A stretch of 41,574 nt of DNA from an uncultured bacterium (GCA_937983075.1 CALKAQ010000177.1:1-41574), one strand, 5' to 3'. Positions 16,942-25,145 are shown, counted from the first letter of the stretch. Notes: generated by a model from the letters alone, not told the origin. Numbers and translations: made by a program.

Positions 16942-16966
16942 GGCGGCCTGATGAGTTCAGGCCGCC
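16942..16966 (+). terminator. Strong GC-rich hairpin after the DUF420 gene
   Basis: A perfect 10-bp stem (GGCGGCCTGA with TCAGGCCGCC) around a 5-nt loop, 56 nt after the DUF420 stop. There is no T-run after it, so it is not a canonical intrinsic terminator. It could still mark a transcript end or be part of the structured region before zwf. Confidence 0.4.
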
Positions 16967-17291
16967 TCCGGCAGCGAGGGCCTGAATCCGTGCTCACAAG
17001 GGCCCTCGCACGGCCGTCTTCTGCACTTCGGTTTGCTCTTCAATCTCCTGTGATTCATCTGCAATGGTGCTTGTGCAGCGCACAAATTCCCCTGCGGCAG
17101 ATGCATGGCAGGCCGGAGTGCCATGCACATGGGTTCACCGTGCGTGTATATGCGGTGCGTTTTCGGTCGGCACGCTAGTCGGGGGGCATCTTGCGCAAGC
17201 TATGCAGGGTGCGCAAAGCGTATCCAGCAGGGTTTAAGCGGGAACATCCCGAATGATAGCTCGTTAGGTCGAATTTGCCCTATATGTGCCT

Positions 17292-17319
17292 GTTTGGCAT
17301 TGCGCACCCCATGCCAAAC
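17292..17319 (+). promoter_or_regulatory. Inverted repeat directly before the zwf ribosome site
   Basis: GTTTGGCAT and ATGCCAAAC form a perfect 9-bp inverted repeat with a 10-nt spacer. It ends 3 nt before the AAGGAAGG ribosome site of zwf, so as RNA it could form a hairpin affecting translation, and as DNA it could be an operator. Confidence 0.45.
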
Positions 17320-17337
17320 GACAAGGAAGGTAGACAC

Positions 17338-18921
17338 ATGGTGAATTTACGTCAACGGTTGGAGAAGAACGGTCCATTCAGCATGGTGATTTTCGGTGCC
17401 AGCGGCGATTTGGTCGCTCGCAAGCTCGCCTCGGCACTGTTTCGTCTTACGTATGACGGTATCTTGCGTGAACAAGATCTTATCATTTGCGGCGTAGCGC
17501 GTCGTCCTTGGGACGATGACACCTTTCGCGACAAGCTGCGCACCGCCGTACGTGAGGGCGAACATAAGGACATCTTCACCGACGAGGTGTGGGACCGTCT
17601 CGCAGCGCGCATTTTTTATGTGCAGGGCGATGCGCACGAACAAGCGACGTTCGATCGGCTTGACGCCCGGTTGACTGAGATCGGGAAGCAGGAACCGGGA
17701 CGGCCGGACCGCAATCGGCTGTATTATTTGGCGACGTTGCCGAGCTTGTATCCGGACATCATTGACGGTGTCGGGCGTTTGAAGCTGCGAAATAACGATC
17801 GCGGCTGGACGCGCATCGTTATCGAAAAGCCGTTCGGACACGATTTGGAGTCGGCGCGCAATTTGAATCGCCAGCTGCGTCAGTATTTCGATGAACGCGA
17901 AATTTTCCGCATCGATCACTATTTGGGCAAAGAGACCGTCCAAAACATTCTTGTCCTCCGCTTCGCCAACGGCATCTTTGAACCGATTTGGAATCGGCAT
18001 TACATTTCACATGTCGAAATTACCGTTGCCGAATCGGCGGGGGTAGGTCACCGCGCCGGTTACTATGAAGAAGCCGGGGCACTGCGGGATATGGTGCAAA
18101 ACCATTTGCTGCAGCTGCTCAGCCTCATTGCCATGGAACCGCCGGCGTCATTCCAAGCGGGGGCCATTCGCGATGAAAAAGTGAAAGTGCTCCGTTCCAT
18201 TCCGCTGCTGACTCCGGAGCAGGTGGCTTCGAACACGGTGCGGGGCCAGTACACTCGGGGTGAAATCAACGGCAAGCCTGTTCCGGGCTACCGAGAAGAA
18301 CCGAACGTGGCGCCGGATTCAAACGTCGAGACGTTTGTGGCCCTCAAGCTGATGATCGAAAATTGGCGTTGGGCGGGCGTGCCGTTTTATTTGCGGACAG
18401 GCAAGCGCCTGCCGGAGCGCACTTCGCGCATTGCCATCGCCTTCCGCTGCCCGCCGCATCTGCCGTTCCAGGAAACGATGGTGCCGGAGCTCGGATCGAA
18501 CACCATGATCATTCACATTCAGCCGGAAGAAGGCATTACGCTGTCCATCGGTGCTAAGATCCCCGGCCCCGAAATTCGCATTCGAAACGTCGACATGGAA
18601 TTTTTCTATGACCGCAGCTTTACCGAGCGCTCCGCCGAGGCGTACGAGTATTTGCTGCTCGAAGCGATTTTGGGCGATACGACCATGTTCACTCGGGACG
18701 ACGAAACGGACGCTGCCTGGGCGCTTGTCTCCGGCATCCACGAGGCATGGGATGCAGGCATTTCGCCGTTGCAAACGTATCCGGCAGGCACGTGGGGTCC
18801 AACGGCGGCAGAGCATTTGATTGAGTATCCGGTCACGGGCTGTGCCGTCCATATGAGAGACGCTGATGATCCGTGGCTGCGGCGTCTGGCCGCATGTGGT
18901 TTTCCCAAGGGATCAACTTGA
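17338..18921 (+). CDS. zwf: Glucose-6-phosphate 1-dehydrogenase
   Basis: A 527-residue enzyme of the oxidative pentose phosphate pathway, making 6-phosphogluconolactone and NADPH. The coenzyme loop is FGASGDLVARKL near the N-terminus. The substrate-binding signature RIDHYLGKE lies at 191-199, and the catalytic His is in RDMVQNHLLQL (His256). The C-terminal domain keeps RTGKRLPER and the YERLLLEA-type block (here YEYLLLEA). ATG 17338 has AAGGAAGG 7 nt upstream; an in-frame TTG at 17275 has no such site. It stands alone, preceded by a structured leader and followed by the glyA promoter. Confidence 0.95.
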   Translation: MVNLRQRLEKNGPFSMVIFGASGDLVARKLASALFRLTYDGILREQDLIICGVARRPWDDDTFRDKLRTAVREGEHKDIFTDEVWDRLAARIFYVQGDAHEQATFDRLDARLTEIGKQEPGRPDRNRLYYLATLPSLYPDIIDGVGRLKLRNNDRGWTRIVIEKPFGHDLESARNLNRQLRQYFDEREIFRIDHYLGKETVQNILVLRFANGIFEPIWNRHYISHVEITVAESAGVGHRAGYYEEAGALRDMVQNHLLQLLSLIAMEPPASFQAGAIRDEKVKVLRSIPLLTPEQVASNTVRGQYTRGEINGKPVPGYREEPNVAPDSNVETFVALKLMIENWRWAGVPFYLRTGKRLPERTSRIAIAFRCPPHLPFQETMVPELGSNTMIIHIQPEEGITLSIGAKIPGPEIRIRNVDMEFFYDRSFTERSAEAYEYLLLEAILGDTTMFTRDDETDAAWALVSGIHEAWDAGISPLQTYPAGTWGPTAAEHLIEYPVTGCAVHMRDADDPWLRRLAACGFPKGST

Positions 18922-18941
18922 TTTGAAACTGTTGTTTCAAA
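18922..18941. promoter_or_regulatory. Palindrome between zwf and glyA, overlapping the glyA -35 box
   Basis: TTTGAAAC and GTTTCAAA form a perfect 8-bp inverted repeat with a 4-nt centre, starting one base after the zwf stop. It lacks a T-run, so it is a poor terminator, and it covers the putative -35 box of glyA. An operator role is therefore plausible. Confidence 0.5.
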
Positions 18942-18961
18942 AGTTTCGCGTGTGCTATACT
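18932..18961 (+). promoter_or_regulatory. Putative sigma-A promoter of glyA
   Basis: TTGTTT (18932-18937), an 18-bp spacer and TATACT (18956-18961), giving a start roughly 35 nt before the glyA TTG. The -10 box is strong and the -35 box moderate. Confidence 0.55.
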
Positions 18962-19002
18962 GAGTGGAAAAATGTCGGCTTGTCCGAAGGGAGTCTCGGC
19001 CT

Positions 19003-20253
19003 TTGCAAGTTCCGTTGAGCAGTGTTGATCCAGAAGTATTTCAAGCGATTGAATCCGAACGTCGGCGACAAAATGAAACGATTGAACTGATTGCATCGGA
19101 AAATTTTGTCAGTCGCGCTGTCATGGAGGCAGCCGGCTCGGTCTTGACGAATAAGTACGCCGAGGGCTACCCGGGGCGTCGGTACTACGGCGGCTGCGAA
19201 TTTGTAGACATTCCCGAAAGCTTGGCTATTCAACGTGCGAAAGAGCTTTTCGGCGCCGAACACGTGAATGTCCAGCCGCATTCCGGCGCTCAGGCGAATC
19301 AGGCGGTGTTCTTTGCCGTGCTGCAGCCGGGAGACACCATCCTCGGCATGGCGTTGCCCCACGGCGGCCATTTGACGCACGGCAGCCCGGTCAATCTTTC
19401 CGGCAAATGGTTTAACGTCGTATCGTACGGCGTCGATCCGGAAACCGAACGCATCGATTACGATGTGGTGCGCTCGCTGGCCAAAGAGCATCGCCCGAAG
19501 CTCATCATCGCCGGTGCAAGCGCATATCCTCGCATCATCGATTTTGCGAAGTTCCGCGAAATCTGCGATGAGGTCGGCGCGATGCTGATGGTCGACATGG
19601 CACACATTGCCGGGCTCGTTGCAGCGGGGCTTCATCCAAGCCCGGTTCCGTATGCGGAGTTCGTCACGACGACAACACATAAAACGCTGCGTGGGCCGCG
19701 GGGCGGCATGATTCTCTGCAAGGCTGAATTTGCGAACGCCATTGACAAGGCGGTGTTCCCTGGGCTGCAAGGCGGTCCGCTGATGCATATCATCGCCGCC
19801 AAGGCGGTGGCGTTGAAGGAAGCGTCGGATCCTTCGTTCGTCACCTATCAGAAGCAAATTCTCCGAAACGCTCAAGCTTTGGCCGAAACGTTGCTTGAAC
19901 GAGGACATCGGTTGGTTTCCGGCGGTACCGACAATCACTTGCTTTTGGTTGATGTCAAGGCCAAGGGGTTGACGGGCAAGGAAGCCGAAGAAGGTCTCGA
20001 ATCCATCGGCATTACGGTAAACAAAAACACGATTCCGTTCGACCAAGAAAGCCCGTTCGTAACGAGCGGCATTCGTTTGGGCACGCCTGCCGCAACAACC
20101 CGGGGCATGGACGAAGAGGCCATGAAAGTTATCGGCGAAATCATCGACGACATGCTGACCGCGATGGTCAAAGGAGAGCAGGATGCGGTTGCGCCGCAGC
20201 TGCGTGCACGTGTTGCCGAGCTCGCCGCAGCTTATCCGTTGTATCAAGATTGA
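19003..20253 (+). CDS. glyA: Serine hydroxymethyltransferase
   Basis: A 416-residue PLP enzyme, the normal length, that converts serine and tetrahydrofolate to glycine and methylene-tetrahydrofolate. Visible motifs are IELIASENFVS at the start, YAEGYPGRRYYGGC, NVQPHSGAQAN, and the PLP lysine in TTTHKTLRGPRGG (Lys227). TTG 19003 is chosen because AAGGGAG lies 9 nt upstream and the protein then starts MQVPLSSVDPEVF; the frame extends to a GTG at 18964, which overlaps the promoter. A short gap of 23 nt separates it from the next gene. Confidence 0.95.
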   Translation: MQVPLSSVDPEVFQAIESERRRQNETIELIASENFVSRAVMEAAGSVLTNKYAEGYPGRRYYGGCEFVDIPESLAIQRAKELFGAEHVNVQPHSGAQANQAVFFAVLQPGDTILGMALPHGGHLTHGSPVNLSGKWFNVVSYGVDPETERIDYDVVRSLAKEHRPKLIIAGASAYPRIIDFAKFREICDEVGAMLMVDMAHIAGLVAAGLHPSPVPYAEFVTTTTHKTLRGPRGGMILCKAEFANAIDKAVFPGLQGGPLMHIIAAKAVALKEASDPSFVTYQKQILRNAQALAETLLERGHRLVSGGTDNHLLLVDVKAKGLTGKEAEEGLESIGITVNKNTIPFDQESPFVTSGIRLGTPAATTRGMDEEAMKVIGEIIDDMLTAMVKGEQDAVAPQLRARVAELAAAYPLYQD

Positions 20254-20276
20254 CGATGTGGGGAGGAGCCGATGGC

Positions 20277-21143
20277 ATGAAATGGCGCGTTGCTCAGCGT
20301 TGGGCTGTGTGGCTGACTCTAATTGCATTAGGGATCGGCACACGGGGCTTAGCTGAGACGGCAGACATTCAATCGTACGTTGTGCCCGCAATTGCGAGGG
20401 CTGCCGAAGCACCGGCTGCGCCTGAGTCTACTGTTGTCGAAGCCCCTGAGCTGCCATCGGTTGAAACGATCCGTGCCAACCTCCAGGCACGTTGGGAAAC
20501 GCTTGAAGATGTGAGCTTTGAGTGGGTTTTTGAGTGGTTCAACCAAGAAAACGGCAAGCTGGAAGATCGCAGTCGGTTTAGCGGCGTGGCCGTGATGCCT
20601 CATTTCATTCGACTTACGGTGCATGAGCCCGAGTTCATGGCCGGAGCGATTTACATATACCGGGGCGACCGCAACCAAGTCATCGACTACAATCCGCTGA
20701 CCGAATTTGTCGGCTGTATGTCGCCGGAAGCTTTTGCCCGCAGCCATGGTATCGTGCTGGGGAATGAAAACGGTGAGTTTTCGCTCGAGCAGTTTCTTGG
20801 CATATCCGAGGAAAGCTTGAATGCCATGACGGTCGTCGGCAGTGAAACGATCGACGGCGTCTTGCATGTCATCGTGAAACTGGGCGTCGAGGATGCAGCC
20901 GAGCAGTTGGCCACGCACATCGAGGACATCGAAGGTCTTGACGACATCGAGAATTTCGATGAACTGCTTCAAACCGTGGTTGCCTGGATCGATACGGAAC
21001 GGTGGATCATCACCAAGGTGGAAACGTGGGATGTCGAAGGCACGGTGACCACTCGACAGCAATTGACCAACGTCAAGATCAACTTGGGCACCACCGTCAA
21101 CCAGGTTGTTCAACTTCGGGCGAACAACAGGAATTGCAACTAA
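20277..21143 (+). CDS. Secreted LolA-like outer-membrane-lipoprotein-sorting family protein (tentative)
   Basis: A 288-residue protein with a signal peptide: basic start (MKWRVAQRW), hydrophobic core, and a likely cleavage site after RGLA. There is no lipobox cysteine. The mature part (from about residue 60: VETIRANLQARWETLEDVSFEW) has the amphipathic strands and the late WxVxGxVxxRQQLTNVKINLG pattern of LolA/LolB-like proteins, which Gram-positive bacteria also carry. The function is unknown. ATG 20277 follows GGGGAGGAG by about 10 nt. It lies between glyA and serS and may be cotranscribed with glyA; a strong hairpin follows it. Confidence 0.6.
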   Translation: MKWRVAQRWAVWLTLIALGIGTRGLAETADIQSYVVPAIARAAEAPAAPESTVVEAPELPSVETIRANLQARWETLEDVSFEWVFEWFNQENGKLEDRSRFSGVAVMPHFIRLTVHEPEFMAGAIYIYRGDRNQVIDYNPLTEFVGCMSPEAFARSHGIVLGNENGEFSLEQFLGISEESLNAMTVVGSETIDGVLHVIVKLGVEDAAEQLATHIEDIEGLDDIENFDELLQTVVAWIDTERWIITKVETWDVEGTVTTRQQLTNVKINLGTTVNQVVQLRANNRNCN

Positions 21144-21158
21144 TGGCGTTTACATGCT

Positions 21159-21201
21159 GGCCCCGCGCCCGGGTAACGGTACAAGCCTTGGGCGTGGGGC
21201 C
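21159..21201 (+). terminator. Stable hairpin between the secreted protein gene and serS
   Basis: GGCCCCGCGCCC (21159-21170) pairs with GGGCGTGGGGCC (21190-21201), 12 bp with one G-U, around a 19-nt loop. A T-rich stretch (GTTTCATTT) follows. It could terminate the upstream transcript or act as a leader hairpin for serS. I see no T-box specifier or AGGGTGG-type T-box motif. Confidence 0.45.
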
Positions 21202-21233
21202 GTTTCATTTGCGAGCAGGGAGGTAAAGACGGC

Positions 21234-22514
21234 ATGCTTGATTTACGATTGATTCGCAACCATCCTGATGTCATACGACGGGCGCTCGCACGCCGCAACG
21301 AAGATTTTCCGCTCGATGAATTGCTCAGCGCCGATGAGGAATGGCGCAGCCATTTGGCGCGTGTGGAACAGCTCAAAGCCAAGCGCAACGAAGCGAGCGA
21401 AGCGATCGGGCGGCTCAAGCGGGAAGGCAAGGACGCCGAAGAGGCCATCGTCGAAATGCGTGCTGTGGCGCAGGAAATCAGCGCTTTAGAGGCGCGGGTC
21501 AAAGAGCTGGAGACGAAAATACACGACCTTCTGATGGTCATCCCCAATATTCCGCATGAGTCGGTGCCGGATGGCGCTTCGGAAGAAGACAACGTTGAGG
21601 TGCGTCGTTGGGGCACCATCCCGGAGTTTCCGAACGGCCCCAAGCCGCATTGGGAAATTGCCGCCGAACTCGGCATCGTCGATTTTGAACGCGCGGCCAA
21701 AGTAGCCGGTGCGCGCTATGCGTTTTTGCGTGGGGCCGGTGCGCGGCTTGAACGTGCGTTGATCAATTTCATGATCGATTTACATACCCAAGAGCACGGC
21801 TATGTTGAAGTGTGGCCGCCGTTTATCGCCAATGCGGACAGCTTGTACGGGACGGCACAGCTGCCGAAGTTCGGCGAAGACATGTTCCGCATTGAGGGGA
21901 CGGATTCGTATTTGATTCCGACGGCCGAGGTGCCGGTGACGAATTTGCACCGCGACGAGATTCTCACCGCCGACATGCTGCCGTTGAAATATGTCGCTTA
22001 TTCGGCGTGTTTCCGCGCAGAAGCAGGTGCCCACGGCCGGGACACTCGCGGCCTGATTCGGCAGCACCAGTTCAACAAAGTGGAATTGGTTCAGTTCGTG
22101 CGGCCTGAAGATTCGTATGAGGCGCTCGAAAGCTTGGTGCGTGACGCCGAAGCGGTCTTGCAGCGGCTTGAGCTGCCGTATCGTGTGGTTGAAATTTGTA
22201 CGGGCGACCTAGGCTTCAAAGAGGCGAAAAAGTACGATCCGGAAGTGTGGATGCCAAGCTACAACCGCTACGTGGAGATTTCTTCGTGCAGCAACTTTGA
22301 AGATTTTCAGGCGCGCCGTGCAAACATTCGGTTCCGTCCTGCACCCGGAGCGAAAGTGGAGTACGTGCACACGCTCAACGGGTCGGGCTTGGCGGTGGGC
22401 CGAACGCTGGCGGCCATTTTGGAAAACTATCAGCAGCCTGACGGCTCTGTGGTGATTCCGGATGCGCTTCGCCCCTACATGGGAATGGATCGCATTGAGC
22501 CGCCGGCCAAGTAA
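21234..22514 (+). CDS. serS: Serine--tRNA ligase
   Basis: A 426-residue class II aminoacyl-tRNA synthetase that charges tRNA-Ser. It starts MLDLRLIRNHPDVIRRAL, followed by the long antiparallel coiled-coil arm (about residues 30-100) that contacts the tRNA variable loop. Class II motifs are present: motif 2 CFRAEAGAHGRDTRGLIRQHQF and motif 3 NGSGLAVGRTLAAILENYQ. ATG 21234 has GGGAGG about 11 nt upstream. Two serine tRNA genes lie within 3 kb. Its last 40 nt overlap tail to tail with the GNAT gene on the other strand. Confidence 0.97.
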   Translation: MLDLRLIRNHPDVIRRALARRNEDFPLDELLSADEEWRSHLARVEQLKAKRNEASEAIGRLKREGKDAEEAIVEMRAVAQEISALEARVKELETKIHDLLMVIPNIPHESVPDGASEEDNVEVRRWGTIPEFPNGPKPHWEIAAELGIVDFERAAKVAGARYAFLRGAGARLERALINFMIDLHTQEHGYVEVWPPFIANADSLYGTAQLPKFGEDMFRIEGTDSYLIPTAEVPVTNLHRDEILTADMLPLKYVAYSACFRAEAGAHGRDTRGLIRQHQFNKVELVQFVRPEDSYEALESLVRDAEAVLQRLELPYRVVEICTGDLGFKEAKKYDPEVWMPSYNRYVEISSCSNFEDFQARRANIRFRPAPGAKVEYVHTLNGSGLAVGRTLAAILENYQQPDGSVVIPDALRPYMGMDRIEPPAK

Positions 22515-23452
22515 ACGTCGCGATAAGCGGCTTTGATGCGGAAGCCGACGCGGCTGTATGCGGCGATTGCCGGAGCGTTTGTCGCGTCCACCAGCAGGCA
22601 GGTGTCGTAGCCGGCAGCGGCGGCCAACACGCAAAAGTTGGCGACCAGCTGCTGGGCGTAGCCTTGCCCGCGGTATTCAGGGAACGTGTACACACCGGCA
22701 CACGATGTATAGGGACCGAAGGAAATGCCTTGAAGGAGGCATGCGGCAATCGGTCGCCTGCCTGCTCGACGTTTGGACGCATTGTGCTCCGCGTCGGACA
22801 CCGGTGCGGCTGCCGAATCGGCGCGGGCTTCGGCGACGAGCACGCGGCCTTGCCTGCACATATAGCGCCAGTCGCAGCGGAAGGGGACGTTCCGCTCGGC
22901 GCTGTAGCCCGCGGCGTACTCTTTCAGGCGGGGGATGTCCGCTTCGTCGGCAAAACGGTAGTTCCCGTCCGGCTGGATTTGATGCTCGAAGGCACGCAGC
23001 GTCATAAAATGCTCATGGTGGTCGCGGATCACTCGGCAGCCGAGCTCGTGGGATTCCAATGCTTCGGCAATCACTTCGTATTCGCCGGACAGTCTTGTGA
23101 TCGCGAGTCGGCTGCGCAGCTGTTCGGCCAGCGTTCGGACGGCGTCTGAATCCGTGCCGTGCAGCAGGCAAAAGCCGTCGGTCTCACGTGCGGCGGCAGC
23201 GGCGACAACTTCGTCTTGGTCATAAACTGCCGCCAACCGCCACAATCGCAACTCGTCGTGCGGGCTGCGTGCCAGGTCTTCCAACAGGCCACCGAACATA
23301 AACGCACTCGTCGCGGTTTGCCGCAAATGGTGCAATAGATCGCTGACGGGCGGATCCCAGCGAAGTTCGTGTTTGAGCCGGCCTGAGGAAGCGGGGCTGA
23401 GTTTGTAGCGTTTTGAGTGCGTCGACGCGTTGGAATGCAAGGATGACGACAA
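22475..23452 (-). CDS. GNAT-family N-acetyltransferase
   Basis: A 325-residue protein with a two-part layout. The N-terminal half is a degenerate acetyltransferase-like region. The C-terminal half has the acetyl-CoA binding signature: GVYTFPEYRGQGYAQQLV (motif A, R/Q-x-x-G-x-G/A type) and the LLVDATNAPAIAAYSRVGF motif B. The substrate is unknown. TTG 23452 has AAGGAG 9 nt upstream. The stop lies inside the 3' end of serS, a 40-nt convergent overlap. It is divergent from the tRNA-Ser gene. Confidence 0.8.
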   Translation of the reverse strand: MSSSLHSNASTHSKRYKLSPASSGRLKHELRWDPPVSDLLHHLRQTATSAFMFGGLLEDLARSPHDELRLWRLAAVYDQDEVVAAAAARETDGFCLLHGTDSDAVRTLAEQLRSRLAITRLSGEYEVIAEALESHELGCRVIRDHHEHFMTLRAFEHQIQPDGNYRFADEADIPRLKEYAAGYSAERNVPFRCDWRYMCRQGRVLVAEARADSAAAPVSDAEHNASKRRAGRRPIAACLLQGISFGPYTSCAGVYTFPEYRGQGYAQQLVANFCVLAAAAGYDTCLLVDATNAPAIAAYSRVGFRIKAAYRDVYLAGGSMRSIPM

Positions 23453-23570
23453 GTGAAGTCACTCCTTCGATGGCGTGTTTCGGTGGCTGAATCGACTTGT
23501 TGGCAGCGCCTTGCGGGCTGCATTGACACGATCCGCATGAGCGTGGTAAGCTTTATAATGGTTTATTTCC

Positions 23571-23660
23571 GGAGGGGTGCCGGAGTGGTTGAACGGAGCG
23601 GTCTTGAAAACCGTCGAGGGTTTACGCCCTCCGGGGGTTCGAATCCCCCCCCCTCCGCCA
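23571..23660 (+). tRNA. tRNA-Ser (anticodon TGA)
   Basis: A 90-nt type II tRNA with an encoded CCA. The acceptor stem GGAGGGG pairs with CCCCTCC, with discriminator G and CCA at 23658-23660. The anticodon loop reads CTTGAAA with anticodon TGA, followed by a long variable arm and the GGTTCGAATCC T-arm. A good -10 box (TATAAT, 23554-23559) lies just upstream. Confidence 0.97.
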
Positions 23661-23668
23661 CTCGTTCG

Positions 23669-23998
23669 CTAACCCAGCTTCAATCCAATCAAAAAGCCCA
23701 GCATAAAGCTGCCGGCAACCGGAAGATGGCTTTGCAGCTGTTCAGCCCAGTCGCGCAAGATGCCTATCACACCGCCTTGATGCTGAACTGCCGAATCATA
23801 TAGCGCTTCGATCGTCGTCCAGTTGATCTGAATCAAGTCGAAGTTTTGCAGCGTGATCAAGAGGACGACGAGCACGCCGGTGAGCACGAGCAGTGCCTTC
23901 AGCGCCTTTTTGGCGACATAGCCTACCGCTAGACCGAGCAATACCCCCAAACCGATTTGCTGCCCGAGGATGGACCAATCCAAGGCACCGTTGTTCAA
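23669..23998 (-). CDS. FUN14-family small membrane protein
   Basis: A 109-residue protein matching the FUN14 family: LGVLLGLAVGYVAKKALK glycine-rich first helix, a second hydrophobic segment (ALLVLTGVLVVLLITLQ), the INWTTIE motif, and a final helix (VAGSFMLGFLIGLKLG). Bacterial members have no established role. TTG 23998 has AAGGGGGG about 6 nt upstream. It converges on the tRNA-Ser gene, 8 nt from its 3' end. Confidence 0.78.
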   Translation of the reverse strand: MNNGALDWSILGQQIGLGVLLGLAVGYVAKKALKALLVLTGVLVVLLITLQNFDLIQINWTTIEALYDSAVQHQGGVIGILRDWAEQLQSHLPVAGSFMLGFLIGLKLG

Positions 23999-24181
23999 GG
24001 CCGTCCCCCCTTTGCGCGAAAAGGCAGGATTTTGGCGTGTCGGATATTTGGTTTGACACGCTTGGAAAAAGTCCCTTCATCTAGGCTGTCCATGGTGCCA
24101 GGAAATGTTGCTGGCTTAGTTTGACTCGGATTGGCAGGTGCATGCATCAAGGCAGGGTGCATTCATTGGTATTGTATGGTG

Positions 24182-24216
24182 AAAAAATAAAAAGGCCCTC
24201 ATTTCAGAGAGCCTTT
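24182..24216 (-). terminator. Intrinsic terminator of the tRNA-Ser(GCT) gene
   Basis: On the minus strand AAAGGCTCTC pairs with GAGGGCCTTT (10 bp, one G-U) around a 6-nt loop, followed by a run of T interrupted once (TTATTTTTT). It starts two bases after the tRNA CCA, a textbook tRNA terminator. Confidence 0.9.
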
Positions 24217-24218
24217 GG

Positions 24219-24310
24219 TGGCGGAAGGGGAGGGATTCGAACCCTCGGCAGGGGTATTCCCCTGCGACGGTTTAGCAAACCGCTCGATTCGGCCTCTCTC
24301 GCACCCTTCC
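24219..24310 (-). tRNA. tRNA-Ser (anticodon GCT)
   Basis: A 92-nt type II tRNA on the minus strand with encoded CCA (24219-24221). The acceptor stem GGAAGGG pairs with CCCTTCC, with discriminator G. The anticodon stem-loop CGGTTTGCTAAACCG gives anticodon GCT for AGC/AGU codons. The long variable arm and GGTTCGAATCC T-arm are clear. Confidence 0.97.
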
Positions 24311-24366
24311 GCGTTGCGGATGTTTAGTTGGACAATCAAAAAAGAGCCAGGCAATCAGCAATCATG

Positions 24367-24395
24367 AGTATATCATTGATATCTCATTACGTCAA
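24367..24395 (-). promoter_or_regulatory. Sigma-A promoter of tRNA-Ser(GCT)
   Basis: On the minus strand TTGACG (24395-24390), a 17-bp spacer and TATACT (24372-24367), about 55 nt before the tRNA 5' end. Both boxes are near consensus. A short palindrome ATATCA-T-TGATAT lies across the spacer and -10 edge. Confidence 0.75.
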
Positions 24396-24412
24396 CACAG
24401 GGGAAATTCAAA

Positions 24413-24441
24413 TTGCGGGCAATGCAAGGAAAAGCTACAAT
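24413..24441 (+). promoter_or_regulatory. Putative sigma-A promoter of the second GNAT gene
   Basis: TTGCGG (24413-24418), a 17-bp spacer and TACAAT (24436-24441), about 50 nt before the GTG start at 24492. It is divergent from the tRNA-Ser promoter. Confidence 0.55.
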
Positions 24442-24491
24442 GAAACGGGAGTGGCGTGGCATGGCTGCCACAAAAGGAGTGACGGGCAGTA

Positions 24492-25037
24492 GTGCAATTA
24501 CGAGGACAGTATGTCCTGCTGCGCCCGCTTCAGCGGGAAGATTTGGAACGCCGTATTGATATGGTCAATGATCCCGAGGTGCAACGGTTGACCATTGGCA
24601 TGCCTGTTGACGAGAACACGGAATTCGATGTGCTCTCGTGGTTCCAGCTGGTGTCAGACGATCCCCATAGCGAGCAGTGGGCCATTGTCGATCTGGCGGC
24701 CGATGAGTACATCGGCGATATCGATTTGCACAGCATTCGCGTGATGGGCAACGAAGCGTGGATCAGTCCGATGTTCGGAACGTCGAAAGCGCGTTCGAAT
24801 AAAGCTTTGCGCTTGGAGGCCATTGGTCTCATCGTCGACTATGCTTTTCGGGAAAAAAATGTCGAAGCGGTTCGTATCGATATCCCCGACGCCGATGAAC
24901 AAGGGATTGAGATTTTAAAGGAGCTGGGCTTTGAATTAGAGGAAGCCTACGAATTCGATATGTTTACCGGGGCACAGACGTTGACCTACGTTGTTACGCC
25001 CGCTAATTTTCAGGGTGACATTGCACGGAGCGATTGA
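24492..25037 (+). CDS. GNAT-family N-acetyltransferase (RimJ/RimL-like)
   Basis: A 181-residue protein with the layout of the RimJ/RimL acetyltransferase group: YVLLRPLQREDLE at the start, IGDIDLHSI in the middle, then the acetyl-CoA binding segment (SKARSNKALRLEAIGLIVDYAF) and IPDADEQGIEILKELGFELEE at the end. The usual GxGxG/A loop is degenerate, so activity is uncertain. GTG 24492 follows AAAAGGAG by 12 nt. It is a single gene ending 108 nt before the tRNA-Arg. Confidence 0.75.
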   Translation: MQLRGQYVLLRPLQREDLERRIDMVNDPEVQRLTIGMPVDENTEFDVLSWFQLVSDDPHSEQWAIVDLAADEYIGDIDLHSIRVMGNEAWISPMFGTSKARSNKALRLEAIGLIVDYAFREKNVEAVRIDIPDADEQGIEILKELGFELEEAYEFDMFTGAQTLTYVVTPANFQGDIARSD

Positions 25038-25083
25038 CAAAGCGCCAGGTGATAGGTGGCAATCGAAAATTTCATTTTTCGGG

Positions 25084-25112
25084 TTGCACTTTGTAGGAAC
25101 CTGTGGTACACT
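25084..25112 (+). promoter_or_regulatory. Sigma-A promoter of tRNA-Arg
   Basis: TTGCAC (25084-25089), a 17-bp spacer and TACACT (25107-25112), placing the transcript start about 25-30 nt before the tRNA. Confidence 0.7.
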
Positions 25113-25145
25113 ATGTTTTGCAGTCGGCAAACAACTAAACAGCTT

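Larger units (their letters stand above)
16887..17337 (+). other. Gene-free stretch rich in inverted repeats upstream of zwf
   Basis: These 451 bases hold no supported gene on either strand. Several perfect inverted repeats are present: GGCGGCCTGA/TCAGGCCGCC at 16942-16966, GCGAGGGCC at 16974-16982 with GGCCCTCGC at 17001-17009, TGCATGGCA at 17102-17110 with TGCCATGCA at 17119-17127, and GTTTGGCAT/ATGCCAAAC at 17292-17319. I could not match the region to a known riboswitch or small RNA (no T-box, 6S, SRP, tmRNA or RNase P signatures). It may contain the end of the upstream operon and a structured zwf leader. Confidence 0.5.

Noticed and set aside
18955..20412. 485-codon minus-strand open frame opposite glyA
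   Set aside because: Antisense shadow of a well-supported gene; composition unlike a real protein.
21144..21233. T-box leader before serS
   Set aside because: Only a hairpin is present; the conserved T-box bulge sequence and specifier loop are missing and the leader is too short.
23523..23559. TTGACA paired with TATAAT as the tRNA-Ser(TGA) promoter
   Set aside because: The spacer is 25 bp, far too long for one sigma-A promoter; only the -10 box is kept.
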